Position numbers and translations under genes: made by a program
The notes under the pieces: model-generated
Seen by the model: only the letters and a program-made list of their open reading frames with translations
Databases searched by the model: none
Told to the model about the DNA's origin: nothing
NCBI GenBank assembly: GCA_001642005.1
Contig: LWCA01000301.1
Location: 1-33,229 of the forward strand
Origin: Intoshia linei
Taxonomy: Eukaryota; Orthonectida; Rhopaluridae
DNA: 33,229 bases
Direction of reading: 5' to 3'
Shown: in pieces, positions 11,401-21,785 of the stretch
Layout: every line of letters starts with the position of its first letter
Numbering within the stretch: position 1 is the stretch's first letter

Positions 11401-12342
11401 TACAATAGACAACACTCCTAAACTTCGCGTACAAGCTTCGTGTAAAGGATATCTATACTTGTCGTTCAATATTGTTGGATTTGCTTTCTTGTTAATGAGA
11501 GTTCTAACCACATCTTCTTTAGCGTATTTTGCAGCGTAGTGTAGAGCTGTATTACCAAATTTATCCTTTTTGTTTATATTCATTCCCAATTCTAAACATC
11601 TCTCTACAATAAATAATTGATTTTCTTTTGCTGCGTGCATCAACAAATCTGTACCGTTTTCGTCTGATTTCAAAATGTTCAAATCGTTTTTATCTTTATT
11701 TCTTAAGACCAATTCGACAGTTGACCATTCCATACGCTGTACCAATCCCAATATTTTGGACATTAACTCTTCACTAGCTATACTATTCTTAATTTCAGTT
11801 GTATTTTGCGGCATATTTTGAATATTTGCTTTATCAGATTTTAATATTGCTCCTTTAACTCTTTGAAATATAGACGGATTTTTAGAAACTTCATATTGGT
11901 CCTTTATATCTGCCATTTGCGTAATTTTTGAAATACTACCTAAACTGGGCGTTTTTTTTGCGTTTGATGGTTTGTCGATATTTGACATGTCAATTGAAAT
12001 TTCTTTACCATCATTCATGGCATTTTTTTCAAACTGTACTTTTTTGATTCTATCCTTTAAATTTTCGATTGATTTTACCCGTTTTAAAATCTTTTTTTTG
12101 ACATCACTACTTGCAATTTGTGTGCCGTTATTTAAAGAATTTAATACTATATTTTTCGATGCCAATTCCTTTTTATTAATATGATATGGAATGCTTGCTG
12201 CTTTTAATTTTGATGGTACACCTTTTGATTTTCCATTTATATTGATATTATCATTTGAGCCATTAGCTGTGACTCCATTTAATCGTACCTTGACAATCTT
12301 TCGTTGCCCGCTCCCATTCCCTTTTTGATTATTTTGATCCAT
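1709..12342 (-). CDS. nompC: NompC/TRPN-like mechanosensory channel, ankyrin half (20 exons, partial)
   Basis: TRPN channels open when the ankyrin-repeat spring is pulled, serving touch, hearing and proprioception in insects. Exons in transcription order, minus strand: 12342-10843, 10480-10382, 9059-8958, 8894-8793, 7522-7466, 7129-7088, 6825-6697, 5716-5588, 5059-4943, 4899-4801, 4745-4545, 4501-4454, 4213-4163, 4084-3983, 3732-3628, 3331-3230, 2991-2856, 2800-2706, 2662-2626, 2413-1709. Each is bounded by AG and GT and all phases agree, giving 3,958 nt (1,319 codons plus 1 nt) without a stop. I count 29 ankyrin repeats, the family number, collinear with Drosophila NompC; shared landmarks include RTKDGST, LHMPN, KSN, ARVDVFD, LLGQGAEI and STKEKER. 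Identity to fly NompC looks only about 40-50%, low for this gene, so it may be a fast-evolving paralogue. The S1-S6 channel domain is not in the window. Confidence 0.88.
5225..5582 (+). repeat. Palindrome-containing TIR repeat, copy 1 (5'-truncated) in a TRPN intron
   Basis: From about 5230 the sequence matches, in opposite orientation, the copy near 27.3-26.5 kb (shared words TTATTCCAGTT, CCGGTGAAAAATAA, ATGTGCATTGAACGTC). It ends with a near-perfect palindrome at 5531-5554 and the terminal 15-mer TTATATAAGTAAGGA at 5568-5582. It sits in the intron between TRPN exons 5716-5588 and 5059-4943. Its end lies five bases from the exon 5588 junction. No coding capacity was seen. Confidence 0.7.
5760..6690. 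other. TRPN intron with repeat-like debris
   Basis: No exon here. A stretch near 6150-6180 (TTTTCGCTGTGGACC) looks like a hAT-type terminal sequence, and 6440-6480 shares the AAAACCCC-GAATTACC motif with the TIR repeat family. No clear element boundaries. Confidence 0.35.
7793..8383 (-). mobile_element. Small hAT-type element with 8-bp target duplication
   Basis: The 591-bp insert has inverted ends (CTAGTGATTGT on the left, AGTGATTGTGAC read inward from the right). It is flanked by ATTGGTTA at 7785-7792 and ATTGGTTC at 8384-8391, seven of eight bases matching, as expected for the 8-bp hAT duplication. It contains only the C-terminal part of a hAT transposase on the minus strand, so it is an internally deleted copy. 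It lies in the TRPN intron between exons 8894-8793 and 7522-7466. Confidence 0.65.
8053..8226 (-). pseudogene. hAT transposase C-terminal fragment
   Basis: The frame reads SVQLTSTQNERNFSTASNF and then TTRKTRLKDESINIM before a stop at 8053. This is the hAT family C-terminal dimerisation motif, usually S-x-x-ER-x-FS-x-A plus R-x-R-L-x-x-E. No upstream catalytic domain remains. Confidence 0.75.
9700..9982 (+). pseudogene. hAT-like transposase fragment in a TRPN intron
   Basis: The frame from about 9700 reads DGLTINQVTRSNFI, a TGA at 9764-9766, and KNLKPIGLPISQNCV, running to a stop at 9980-9982. The layout (DGL, a LP-x-S block, then a Y-x-x-V strand and a Leu-rich end) resembles the N-terminal catalytic part of hAT transposases, but the expected SxDxWTS motif is degenerate (LMSRPVLKN). 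It is opposite in strand to the host gene and lies between TRPN exons 10480-10382 and 9059-8958. Confidence 0.5.
10843..12342 (-). CDS. TRPN-like gene, first coding exon (N-terminal region and ankyrin repeats 1-8)
   Basis: A single 500-codon exon. The ATG at 12342 begins MDQNNQKGNGSG and is the most upstream in-frame Met. Residues 1 to about 195 are rich in Asn, Lys and Ser with no recognised domain, matching the unconserved N-terminus of TRPN proteins. From about residue 197 a short helix (EELMSKILGLVQRMEW) matches the pre-ankyrin segment of fly NompC. Eight ankyrin repeats follow, ending at LHMPN. The donor GTAATA follows the codon for the last Met, in phase 0; reading on gives only six residues and a stop. 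Confidence 0.88.
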
Positions 12343-12900
12343 TTATCAAAAGGTTGTTTATCTGCTAATTTTAAAATTCACCAACAAGAATTTAAATTTC
12401 CATACATATGTAATATTTTTTATTCAAATATATTTATAATTACCCAAAAATCAATTTTATCGCTAGATACTAAAAAACATTTAATTTAAAACCATACACT
12501 GGAAAATTTACAACACTTTGCTATTATAAAAATAGGACTATTATTATATTTTACATATTAATCAATAATATTATTTAAATTTTAATGACAACAAATTAAA
12601 TAATTTTTTGATTTGTTGGTGTCGTATATAAAATTATTATTATAAACATATAATGTATTTCTTTGGTCGTTTCTGATGTAATCTATGCGGTATATTTTGT
12701 AGCTAAATAGTTGTTGTTTCTAAAAATTAAATAAATATAATAAACTGTAATAACCTTAATATAACAGTTTAATAGTGATGCAGAGTTGATTAAAATACAA
12801 GGGTAATCGCGATTAAATGGGACAATTATTAGTCTTTTACGAGTATTTGAAACGTGTATCCATTATGTATGTATTAATACTTTTAGTCTCATCATTATTA
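12343..12900. promoter_or_regulatory. Intergenic stretch upstream of the TRPN-like gene
   Basis: These 558 bp separate the SSUH2-like stop codon at 12901 from the TRPN-like ATG at 12342. They should hold the 3' end of one gene and at least part of the 5' leader and promoter of the other. No motif is clear enough to name in such AT-rich DNA. Confidence 0.35.
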
Positions 12901-15900
12901 TTATAAATCATTTATTACTTGTTTGATTATATTTGACAAATGTAACTCTTTGTTGTGATTTTCTATATACTTTTCAGCAACAGGCTTAACATCGTCAACC
13001 TCATTTAAATCATTCAATTCGGCCTAAAATTTGTTAATTATAAATAATTTGTCAAAATAAAAATTCCAAATGAAAATGCTTATTAATTGCAAATTGCAAT
13101 TTTAAATAACGCACTAAAAACTTATCTACTTACATATATCAAGTACAATTTGCTAAAAATATGTTCCTGTGTGTTAATATATATTTAAAAAACTGCCAGC
13201 CTCAAAAATTTTCAAAACAAAAATTCTAAGTCAGCATTTTCCGGCGCAGAAGTACAACAATTTAAATGAAAATAAGAAATTCGTATGTTAACGATCAAAA
13301 AATCAAATTTCACTATTTCTAGAACATTCAAAAACACACAATGTTACCATTATTTAAAGAAATTCATTTACTACAATACTCTCTAAATTACTCTAATATG
13401 CAATAATCTAAACTTTAATACAAGTTTGGGAACCTGTTTTAAAATGTTATTAAAAGTGGATGGTCAGTGACCATTGGTCACATGTTTGGTAATAAAATTG
13501 GTATGCAGATATTTTGTATAAGATTTTATACTGTATTCAATTTTTTGTAAAATTAAAAAAAGACCTCTGCAAAGCTAGCTATTATTTGTAAAAATTTGTA
13601 AAAAGTTCATAACAGTCAAGTCCATACTGTACCAAATTTAAATTATATAAATTACTTCAATTTCAATACTTTCATATCTCAAATTCAATTCAACAAGAGA
13701 CTTGAGAGTGTCAGGTATTAGATCATCCCTTTTTATTGTACATTTTGATTTGTAAATTTGCCTATATTGGTAAATGTACACCGAGTTATAGATTCGTAAT
13801 GATTTTAATTTATAAATTAAAAATTAATGTTACAATTTTGAACTGACTTGTAGAAAATATTCCAATCTTCTATATCCTTCACATACATTACATACTATTC
13901 TAGAGTTTCCTTTGCATGTATAACAGCTATGAAATGTTTAATTTAATGTTGTAAATACATTTAATGTAGTAATACTTTATAATCGTGGTATATCCACATC
14001 TCACACAATACGGACGAACTCCATTTTTCATTGTCTAAAAATTTTTATAATACAAAAAAATTTTAATCAACATTCTATATCAGCGTTCGCTAATGAGTGC
14101 TAGCAGAATATTTTTAGGAGCACAAATATTTTTTAGTAATTTTTGTTTTAAATTTTAATCTTAAAACAACCATAAAATTATTCTATAAATAGTTGGTCAT
14201 TATCCCTTTTTTCACTTAATTGCATTGCAATGCAGTGGTTTATACAGATAATTAATGGTTATTAACCATATAAAAATTACATTTAAACACATTAAACATT
14301 GTAATTTTCGTTGTCCGTTACATCTAAAGCAGCGTACAAAACCAAATCCGTGACAATTGTGACAATTCTATTAAATTGTAATTATTTAAAAAAATATGTC
14401 CGTGTTTTCAACATTAAAATTAAAACCACTGATAAAAAGGTTAAGAACCTATGGATTAGATTTATTTTATAAAGTCGAATTATTTTCAATTAGGAAGGGC
14501 GGGTGTAAGACATAATGTGATCAGTGACTCTCAACACGGTCCATGTTGACCACCAGTGGTCCACAGATAATTTCCAGTGGTCCACAAAAAAATTTTGGTG
14601 ATCCTCATAGAGATTCATATATTATTTAAAATGTATACATTAAAAAATTTTATAATAGCTATTAAACTGTTATATCAGGGTTCCCACACTTTTTTTACGG
14701 TGGACCTTTAATAAATTATATAATTTATCGCGGACCATTAAAGCGAAATTACTAGACAACCCTAAAAAAAATTTATAACAAAACGTAATAAATTGACTTT
14801 TAATTAGTAAACATATTTCACCGACTACTACCGATCCGCGGACCGGCATTTGGGAAACGATGTGCTATATTATACTTTGTTGGGATAAATTTAATAAATG
14901 TAACAGCTTCATACTATGGTAAATTGGATTTTAGAATCCTAATAGTAGGAGTGTTAATTTTATGGTAAGCTGTAATGGCGTTTTTAAAGTTTAAGGCTTA
15001 AACAATACAGTTAATTAAAATATATATTAATACTTTAACTTAAAGGTATAAAGTAAAAATACTCATTTAAAAAAACAATACGAGAAACCTTGATTATTTT
15101 ACCAAATTTGTAAGGTTAAAAAATGTGACTAGAAGATCTCCATAATTAAAGCTTTACTGAAAATTTCAAGACATGTTTCATTTTTCAAATAAAAGAATAA
15201 TTTGTAGTTTTGACCATAAATAAATGCGTTTCTGAGGCTGAGATTTACTACAATAATGTTAATGATTTAATTAAATATTTATATTATAAATATTTAATTA
15301 AAAATGCGTCCCAGAATGTATGTATTATTAATTTTTTGGGCTGATTTTTTTTTTAAATAAAAGGGAAATTTGGGGTTTTAACTTTAATGGACTCAAATTC
15401 TAAAACTGAAAACTAGATAAAAACACGTCCTGGGAAAAACTGTTTTAGAAATCTACGACTGTCAATTTTGTAAATAAACGGTAACACATAGAAACAGACA
15501 CGGACATAAAATTTAATATTAGTAAAGGATTGAAATTAAAGTATATTCGTTAATATAAAACTTCTTCCGCTAACCGGAATTTGGAAAATGTTGGTTTATG
15601 GTGGTCCATAAAAATTTTAAGAATAAAATATGGTCGACAGCGAAAAAAAGGTTGAGAAACACTGGTGTAGATTAACCAAATTAAATTAAAAAATTATGAT
15701 AAAATTAAACAATAAAAAACAATGCATTAAAAAAATATTAAATGAATGTATTCAAATTTAAATAATAATGATAATATACATTAATGCAGATAGATTCAGG
15801 TACAACATAAAAACTTTTTTTGTTTTTATTATTATACGATCGAGAAAAAGTGACATTCCAAGTATATTTATTTATATCGATTCGTTTTGATTGGAGATGT

Positions 15901-17978
15901 ACTTGAGCAGTTGTAGGTTTAAACCGGTAAGATATAAATCGATTTTCAAATAAACTTGCCAATTTGTACTAAATTTTTAATAGACTCGTAATATTATTTT
16001 AATGTAGTAATTAAGATATATTAAATAATACATACATTAAATAAATTTTATACATATAATATATACTATAATATAGAGTAGTATATAGTAATACTTATAC
16101 TATAAGTGTTATAATATTTTCCATTTAGTTTAAATTAGAACATGGCATGAAACACTATATTATTGTAATATTAGATAAGCCATTACCAAATGGGGCACTC
16201 ATCTTCAGGAAATATAAATGTTCAATATTTTGATATATTTCTCAATAAGTATTGAATTATTCTAATTTACCATGTTAAATTGCATAGCTACAATTTGTAA
16301 TATACATTTGTAAAAAATACCATCAAGAAACTAGATTCCTTCATATCAATAATTTTTATAGTCTGCGGAAATAATGATATACAACTTGATAAATATTTGT
16401 GCACTATACTAGATAAACTATCTCTATCAAAATTTCTAGCAAAAATATTAAATATTGATATATAATGACAATTCTAAATTTTCGTAATATTACAAATTAT
16501 TTGTACGTTGCAAGGAATCTGCTTCAACCATTTGACGAGAGTAATTAACTTTAACTTCTAATTTTAAAAATAATTATCATATTGAATCAAATTAAATTTG
16601 TTTTATAACGGTATTAAATTAATAGTATACAATTAAATATAGTACAAATGTATATGTATAATCCCTACTTGTCAAAAGTAAAAGTAGCAAAAAGTGTATG
16701 TCTATCTGTGTAACAATACACAGCCAAGCCTGTTCAATATTAACATAATGGAACCAAAATTTTGTTAGTGTTATTATTATCGTTGTAAATAAAAAATGAA
16801 AAAAATATACATTAAAAAAAATTTGCAGTTAAAATGTTAATTTTTTATTTTAAAATGCTTTTAATCATTCTAAATAGTGCAAATTATGTTAACAGAAAAA
16901 ACTGACCACTCTCATTATTTCAAAAATAAAACTTAAATATCAGTGTATTGCGACGTAGAAAGTACAATACATTTCAAACTAAGCAATTGGCATATCCAGT
17001 GAAAAAATAAATTTAATTTTTTTTAACAATAAATGAAAATAACCCTAGAATGTTCGAATAGGTTATTCTCATATAATTTATTTCAACCGATCTCTTCAAA
17101 AAATTTGAACCATAAAGTATAATATAGGAAGTTGAACTAATATCAGTTCACTAATAACAATTGGAACTGACAAATAGCGAATTAAAATTTTCAGATTGAT
17201 ACAACAGTAAAAAATTACCAACATTAAAATCTCGTAATATATCGTATTGATATAAAAAATCCAAGGAACTTATTTTTGGACACGACATTACCGCTTGCGT
17301 TAAATTTGGATCATCTACCATTAATGACTTTGATAAATTATCCCAACTGTAGGTGTCATTATATTTAGAGAATTCCCATGCTAAATATATTTAAGTAGTC
17401 ATTAATTAGTTATAATTAATAATTTGAAATAGGTAAATATGTTTTTCAATTTTTTTTAATAGTAACTTTATCTAAGAATATTAATTTAATGAAGATATAA
17501 ACAATTAAAATATAAATTTAGTTGGGCAATATAATTCAAAATTTAAAAAATTATCCTATTTTTTTAGTTATTAAATGTCATGTGAAAGACGCGAAATGTA
17601 TAAAATAAATATTAGATTTGTAATATAATGCGTTATATTATTATTAGATGCAATCACTGTAATAGTATTTTTTTTGCATTTTTGATTATATTTAATATAT
17701 TTAATAAATTGAATTTGATTATTCTAATTTTATAAACTAATTTTAACGGAGATTTGAGATTTTAAAATGGAAAAAACCACCAATTGATCAGTAGTAATTC
17801 GTAGAAAAAATTCAATAATACGTTCATTATCCATATTGGTCTTCAATTCTCTCATCATAGACAACATTTTTTTTTTTGGAAATGGTTTTTCTATCGGTGA
17901 TGCATCATCTTCGCCTCCCACATAGCAAAAATTTGTGTTGATGTACGGTAATTGCCAGTAAACAGTGTCTAAATACAT
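12901..17978 (-). CDS. SSUH2-like cysteine-rich protein (10 proposed exons)
   Basis: SSUH2 homologues carry tandem CxxCxGxG zinc-finger-like repeats related to the DnaJ type; vertebrate SSUH2 has been linked to tooth formation, and the insect role is unknown to me. Proposed exons, minus strand: 17978-17822, 17380-17219, 16557-16494, 16435-16321, 15968-15780, 14367-14281, 14034-13976, 13926-13834, 13761-13656, 13023-12901. Phases agree throughout, giving 385 codons including the stop. From 16435 on it is collinear with vertebrate SSUH2: a short helix, SSFLMYKLASLFENR (SSUH2: CRYRLETFSESR), FYVVPESICI (SSUH2: FQVPHSS), then CHNC, CFRC, CLMC, CVRC, CYTC and CNVC, then EYFLQ (SSUH2: HFIQL) and a C-terminal helix. 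The usual KCCY motif is missing (SSCI), so the protein is divergent. The first exon and its donor are the weakest part. Confidence 0.72.
13656..14367 (-). CDS. SSUH2-like zinc-finger core exons
   Basis: Four exons carry the diagnostic part. 14367-14281 encodes CHNCHGFGFVRCFRC and CLMC; 14034-13976 encodes PYCVRCGY and ends in phase 2; 13926-13834 encodes CYTCKGNSRIVCNVCEGY and EYFLQ; 13761-13656 continues in frame. For 13926-13834 a GTCAGT donor lies earlier, but only the GTAACA donor at 13833 keeps the frame open into the next exon. Spacing between Cys pairs is irregular compared with vertebrate SSUH2, and several of the Gly residues after each pair are lost. Confidence 0.78.
14522..15664. 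mobile_element. hAT-like non-autonomous insertion(s) in the SSUH2-like intron
   Basis: The left end reads CAGTGACTCTCAAC and the right end read inward CAGTGTTTCTCAACC, followed by CGCTGTCGACC, a pattern common to hAT ends. Flanking bases do not give a clean 8-bp duplication. A second pair of hAT-like ends at about 14676 (CAGGGTTCCCACAC) and 14864 (CACATCGTTTCCCA read inward) suggests one small element inside another. 15340-15400 also shares an AAACCCCAAATTTCCC block (minus strand) with the TIR repeat family. No transposase remains. Confidence 0.5.
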
Positions 17979-18790
17979 TTAACACTATTTCAAATAAATT
18001 AGAATGATTTCATTCAATTTTAATGCCCACAAATAAAATTTAATTAAATATAATTATTAAAAACAATCGTTTAATAATTAATAATAGCTAGAGAATGCTT
18101 AAAAGTTAATCAAATTGTTGTGTAATTGCATTAAAATATATCAATTGCATCGAAATGTTTTACCTTGTAGAAAGCATCTATTTTTAAAATATTTTCCATT
18201 ATTTGAAGACAACATATAACAGAATATTAGAATTAATATGAAGAGTTTTAATAAAATGTAAAAATATGTGTTACAAGCTAAAACTGTAACACCAAGTTAA
18301 TTTTAATTAAATCGATTTTTTTATAATGTCAATCTAAAATACAAATGCATATTTTTAATAATTGATTTATTCGAATTCACAGTACATTCGAATTAATATC
18401 CTTTTGTTGGTAATACTGGATGCTAGACTTGTATTAAAATAGTTTATGAAAATAATTAAAGATACATGGTGAATATGAGATAGATCAAAGAACACGTATG
18501 ACTCACTGATGATACATAAGTCTAGGTTAAGAACTATACATGACCATACCGTGTTATTTTTTATTAAAATTTATTCCGCCAACGTTCAAAAAATGGAACA
18601 ATGGAAGTTTCCTAGTAAAGTTTTACCATTATGAGAAATTTAATTTTACATTCGTATGTCTAAGCCATTTTTATTCTTATAAACGACATCGTGAAAAATA
18701 TCCAAATAAAAGCTGATGATCAGGGCTGGCTGAAATGATAATACCAGTAGAATTTTACTGGCAGTAACTCCTAGTAAATTCACTTTATAG
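17979..18790. other. Intergenic stretch upstream of the SSUH2-like gene
   Basis: A possible 12-codon exon at 18199-18164 (MENILKIDAFYK, donor GTAAAA) does not match the phase of the next exon and was not included. Otherwise nothing recognisable. Confidence 0.35.
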
Positions 18791-18796
18791 TATAAA

Positions 18797-18985
18797 AAAA
18801 TGTGATATGACGGTTCCACCTGAAACAAGTTTGGAAACCACTCTTTTAAAGGATTGCTAATAGTGAACAGTAGGATTTTTAAGTTAGATTTTCAACATGA
18901 ATTTATTTTTTTGGTAGAATAAAAATGTGCCCTCGGCAGAGCTAGGTGCTGTTTGTACGTAGTACATAACAGTCAACCTAGTATC
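18797..18985 (+). repeat. Palindrome-containing TIR repeat, copy 3 (3' end only)
   Basis: It shares GATATGACGGTTCCACC and TTTTCAAC-TGAATTTATTTTTTTGG-like blocks with the copies at 25.4 and 26.6 kb. The palindrome is at 18949-18972, followed at once by GTCAACCTAG. The terminal 15-mer is degraded. Confidence 0.65.
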
Positions 18986-19099
18986 ATATACAATATTATA
19001 CATTTATATCACCACATTATTACTGGTACCACCCCTGCTGATGATAAAAGGTAATCCTCCAAATTATTTCATAGCAAAAAGTAATCTGAACAGGGAAGA

Positions 19100-19700
19100 A
19101 AGACTATATCAACGGTTCCCAAAGTGGTACACAGGAAATTCTAGGTGGTCTGTAAGAAAAATTTTAAATAAAAAGATCAAATTTTTTAACAATAAAATTA
19201 TATAATAATAATAATTATTATCGAAATATGTATTAATATAATAATACATAATAATAATAAAAAAATAAGTCAATCCTATCAATACCGCCACTATATCTAT
19301 TATTATGTTACTATATAACTGCTTATTAATACACTGTAACAATATCCATGATCTATTCGCTACAACTTTATACAGTCAATTCTGTTCTATATAAACATCC
19401 TAGAATATGAACTCAGCTTAATATGAACACGACAATTTTATTTGAACAAACATTGATTGAACATTTCGAAACTTTTAATTATATTATTATCGACATTCAT
19501 ATATGTTTATATTACAGTATAGTATAAACATGATCCCGTATAAAGTATACCCCGGCAATGCTTCCCATTTACCTCAAGAGTAATAAATATAAATTTGTCA
19601 ATCATAATATTAAAGTTTGGTCAAGCGCGGACCAAATGAAATTTTAATAATAAATCAGAATGAACATAAAGTTATTTATGAATGTTAACTGAATTACTAT
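19100..19700. other. AT-rich intergenic DNA with mobile-element scraps
   Basis: Near 19114 the words GGTTCCCAAAGTGG and GGTGGTC resemble a hAT end, and near 19280 CAATACCGCCACTAT matches the inner part of the Tigger ends at 24.1 and 25.1 kb. No bounded element or gene. Confidence 0.35.
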
Positions 19701-19866
19701 TTACGCTTTTTATAAAATGGATATTACTAAGCGTATCAAAATAAATTTAGATTAAATAAATAATTCACAAAATCAAATATCGAACTTTTATACTTGTTTT
19801 CACTGAAAATTCAGAATATTTATAAATTTATGAAATTACTATTTATTAATTATATAATAAAATTCT

Positions 19867-21130
19867 ATGAACAACAAAAAGATTCAAATAAATAACCAAG
19901 ATTTTAATTTTTCTGTTTTAAAATTAATTTCACATCATACAGATGACTTACATGATAAAGATTATAAATACGGTCAAGTTGATGTTATATCAGTAAAAAA
20001 AGCTGATATGGCATTCATTATTACAAATACCTCTATTCGAAAAATTAATTCAATTCTAAAACTGTCCAACAATAAATCAAATATATCAAGTAAAAGTGCA
20101 CTATTTTATAATATAAACAAAATTTTAAAAAAACTGTTAAAGAAACTTTAATAAATGATAAAGCTTCGTTTAACCAAAACTTGTATTTACGTTTTGACGG
20201 CAAAATAATAATTATATATGACGGCCATAAAACTAAGAAACTGGTTGTTTGTATTTCTGAAGAAAATTATTCAATACTCATTGCTTTACGGTCATTAAAT
20301 AATAGTAAGGGTCTTACAATATACCAATAAATTCTAAATGTCTTGGAGTTATTTACATTATTGTTAATATTAATGATAAAATATCAATGGTGATTTGCGA
20401 TACAAGAAGCTCCAACACCGGTATTCATCAGGGTGTAATAAATTATTTTAAACAGCTTTTGCCAGAGTTTACATACGAAGGTTGTCGGTTTCATATATTA
20501 GACCTTATACTTAAACATGTTTTTTATACTGTTTTTGAAGTTAATACAAATTCCCCCACTATTCCATTTTCGTTTGTAACAAAATTTAAATAAAATTATT
20601 ATTATTATTATTAATTATTATAAAATATAAATATATCGGAGAAATCAATATAGAACACAATGCTAATTTACAGGGAAATTGGCGTAATGACTACAAAGCA
20701 TTATCTGAACTAATAAACGCTTATAAAACTCAAACCAAATACCAAAAAAATCCAATTATCAAATTTAAAAAGCCGGGGTGCATTTCTAATTATCGAAGGA
20801 ATGCAAAAGCATTATATGCATTGAAATCATACATCTTAAATGTGGATAGAGCACAGGATATGAAACAAATTTGTGATTTTATAGCAAATGTTTGGTTTGA
20901 ATGTTGGTTTACATGCAGATTTCAAACATTTGCAGAATGGGATTCCTTAGAAGCAGAATTGCTATTAAATTATCCCACTGTAGCTAAATGTTTGAACAAG
21001 CATTGAAAAAACACTTTGAGCAGAAGGCTAAAAATTTCGTACACAAACAAAATAGCAGAACGGGCTTTAAAATGCATGGATGACTATTTCATCTGATGAA
21101 AAATTGGAACAAATGTGTATAAAAAATTAA
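19867..21130 (+). pseudogene. Decayed transposase of an unnamed DDE-like family (LRFDGK / DTRSSNTG type)
   Basis: Pieces in order: 19867-20151 (starts MNNKKIQINNQDF); about 20139-20330 (LYLRFDGK, then LVVCISEE); 20387-20593 (MVICDTRSSNTGIHQG, then GCRFHILDLILKHVF); about 20660-21006 (GNWRNDYKALSELI, FKKPGCISNYRRNAKALY, WFECWFTCRF); and a tail to about 21130. The order FDGK, CDTxxSNTG, CxxHxLDLI, then W-x-x-DY and a KPG..N.R.AKALY block matches transposon proteins I recall from aphid and cnidarian genomes, but I cannot name the superfamily. The pieces lie in at least three frames, with stops between them. Confidence 0.6.
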
Positions 21131-21785
21131 AATCATAATTAAAATATATTTTTATCTAATTATACGACTATAAAGATACGTTGTTTTGTGTTTTGTTTGT
21201 TTTTATCCTATATCTATATATAGTTATGATATACCAATATAAAACATTCCGTTGGATAAATCGTTTGTTTTTGTCAACTAAATATAATTAAACAGAATAT
21301 ATTAACAAATATTGACCATTTTATTTTTATCGATTGAACAAATTCTTTAATATATCTATAATTAAAATTTAATAATTAAATATTTGTTTATATAGCTAAA
21401 TTATTTATTGATAATTACTAGAAATAACTGAAAAATAAAATTAGCACTCAACTCAAGCTATATATACTATTAGGTCGACAACAAAAAAACAAATAAATTT
21501 CTAGTAAAATATTTTAAGTGACTCAAATTTAAGTTAAATTTTTAATTCAATTTTAATTGAACAATTAAAAAAAGAAAAGTAAATTAAATGTTTATTATTA
21601 ATCGTTTTTGCTAACCAACACATTTTTAAGATTTTCAATAGAATTCAATGATATTAACACATTCTTATCTTGGAGATATTTGTAAAAGTAATCTAAAAAT
21701 AGTTCATGTAAAATATATAAAAAAATAAAAAATTTTTTAAAAATGTACAATCTATTTTTGTTAAATTACTAATTATACATCGGAA
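21131..21785. other. AT-rich spacer, nothing recognised
   Basis: It lies between the decayed transposase and the stop codon of the MUN-like gene at 21786. No coding frame, element end or RNA gene was seen. It should include the 3' untranslated region of the minus-strand gene. Confidence 0.5.

Noticed and set aside
13560-13625. Further copy of the palindrome repeat inside the SSUH2-like intron
   Set aside because: It shares CTCTGCAAAGCTAGCT and AACAGTCAAG, but the palindrome is too degraded to count as a copy.
16140-16235. Possible exon with MSAPFG before a GTAATG donor
   Set aside because: It would end in phase 1, but the next exon (15968-15780) needs phase 0, and the exon 16435-16321 joins that one directly and matches SSUH2.
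18164-18199. Met-starting 12-codon exon (MENILKIDAFYK) as first exon of the SSUH2-like gene
   Set aside because: Its phase-0 donor does not fit the phase-1 acceptor at 17970; the in-frame ATG at 17978 was preferred.
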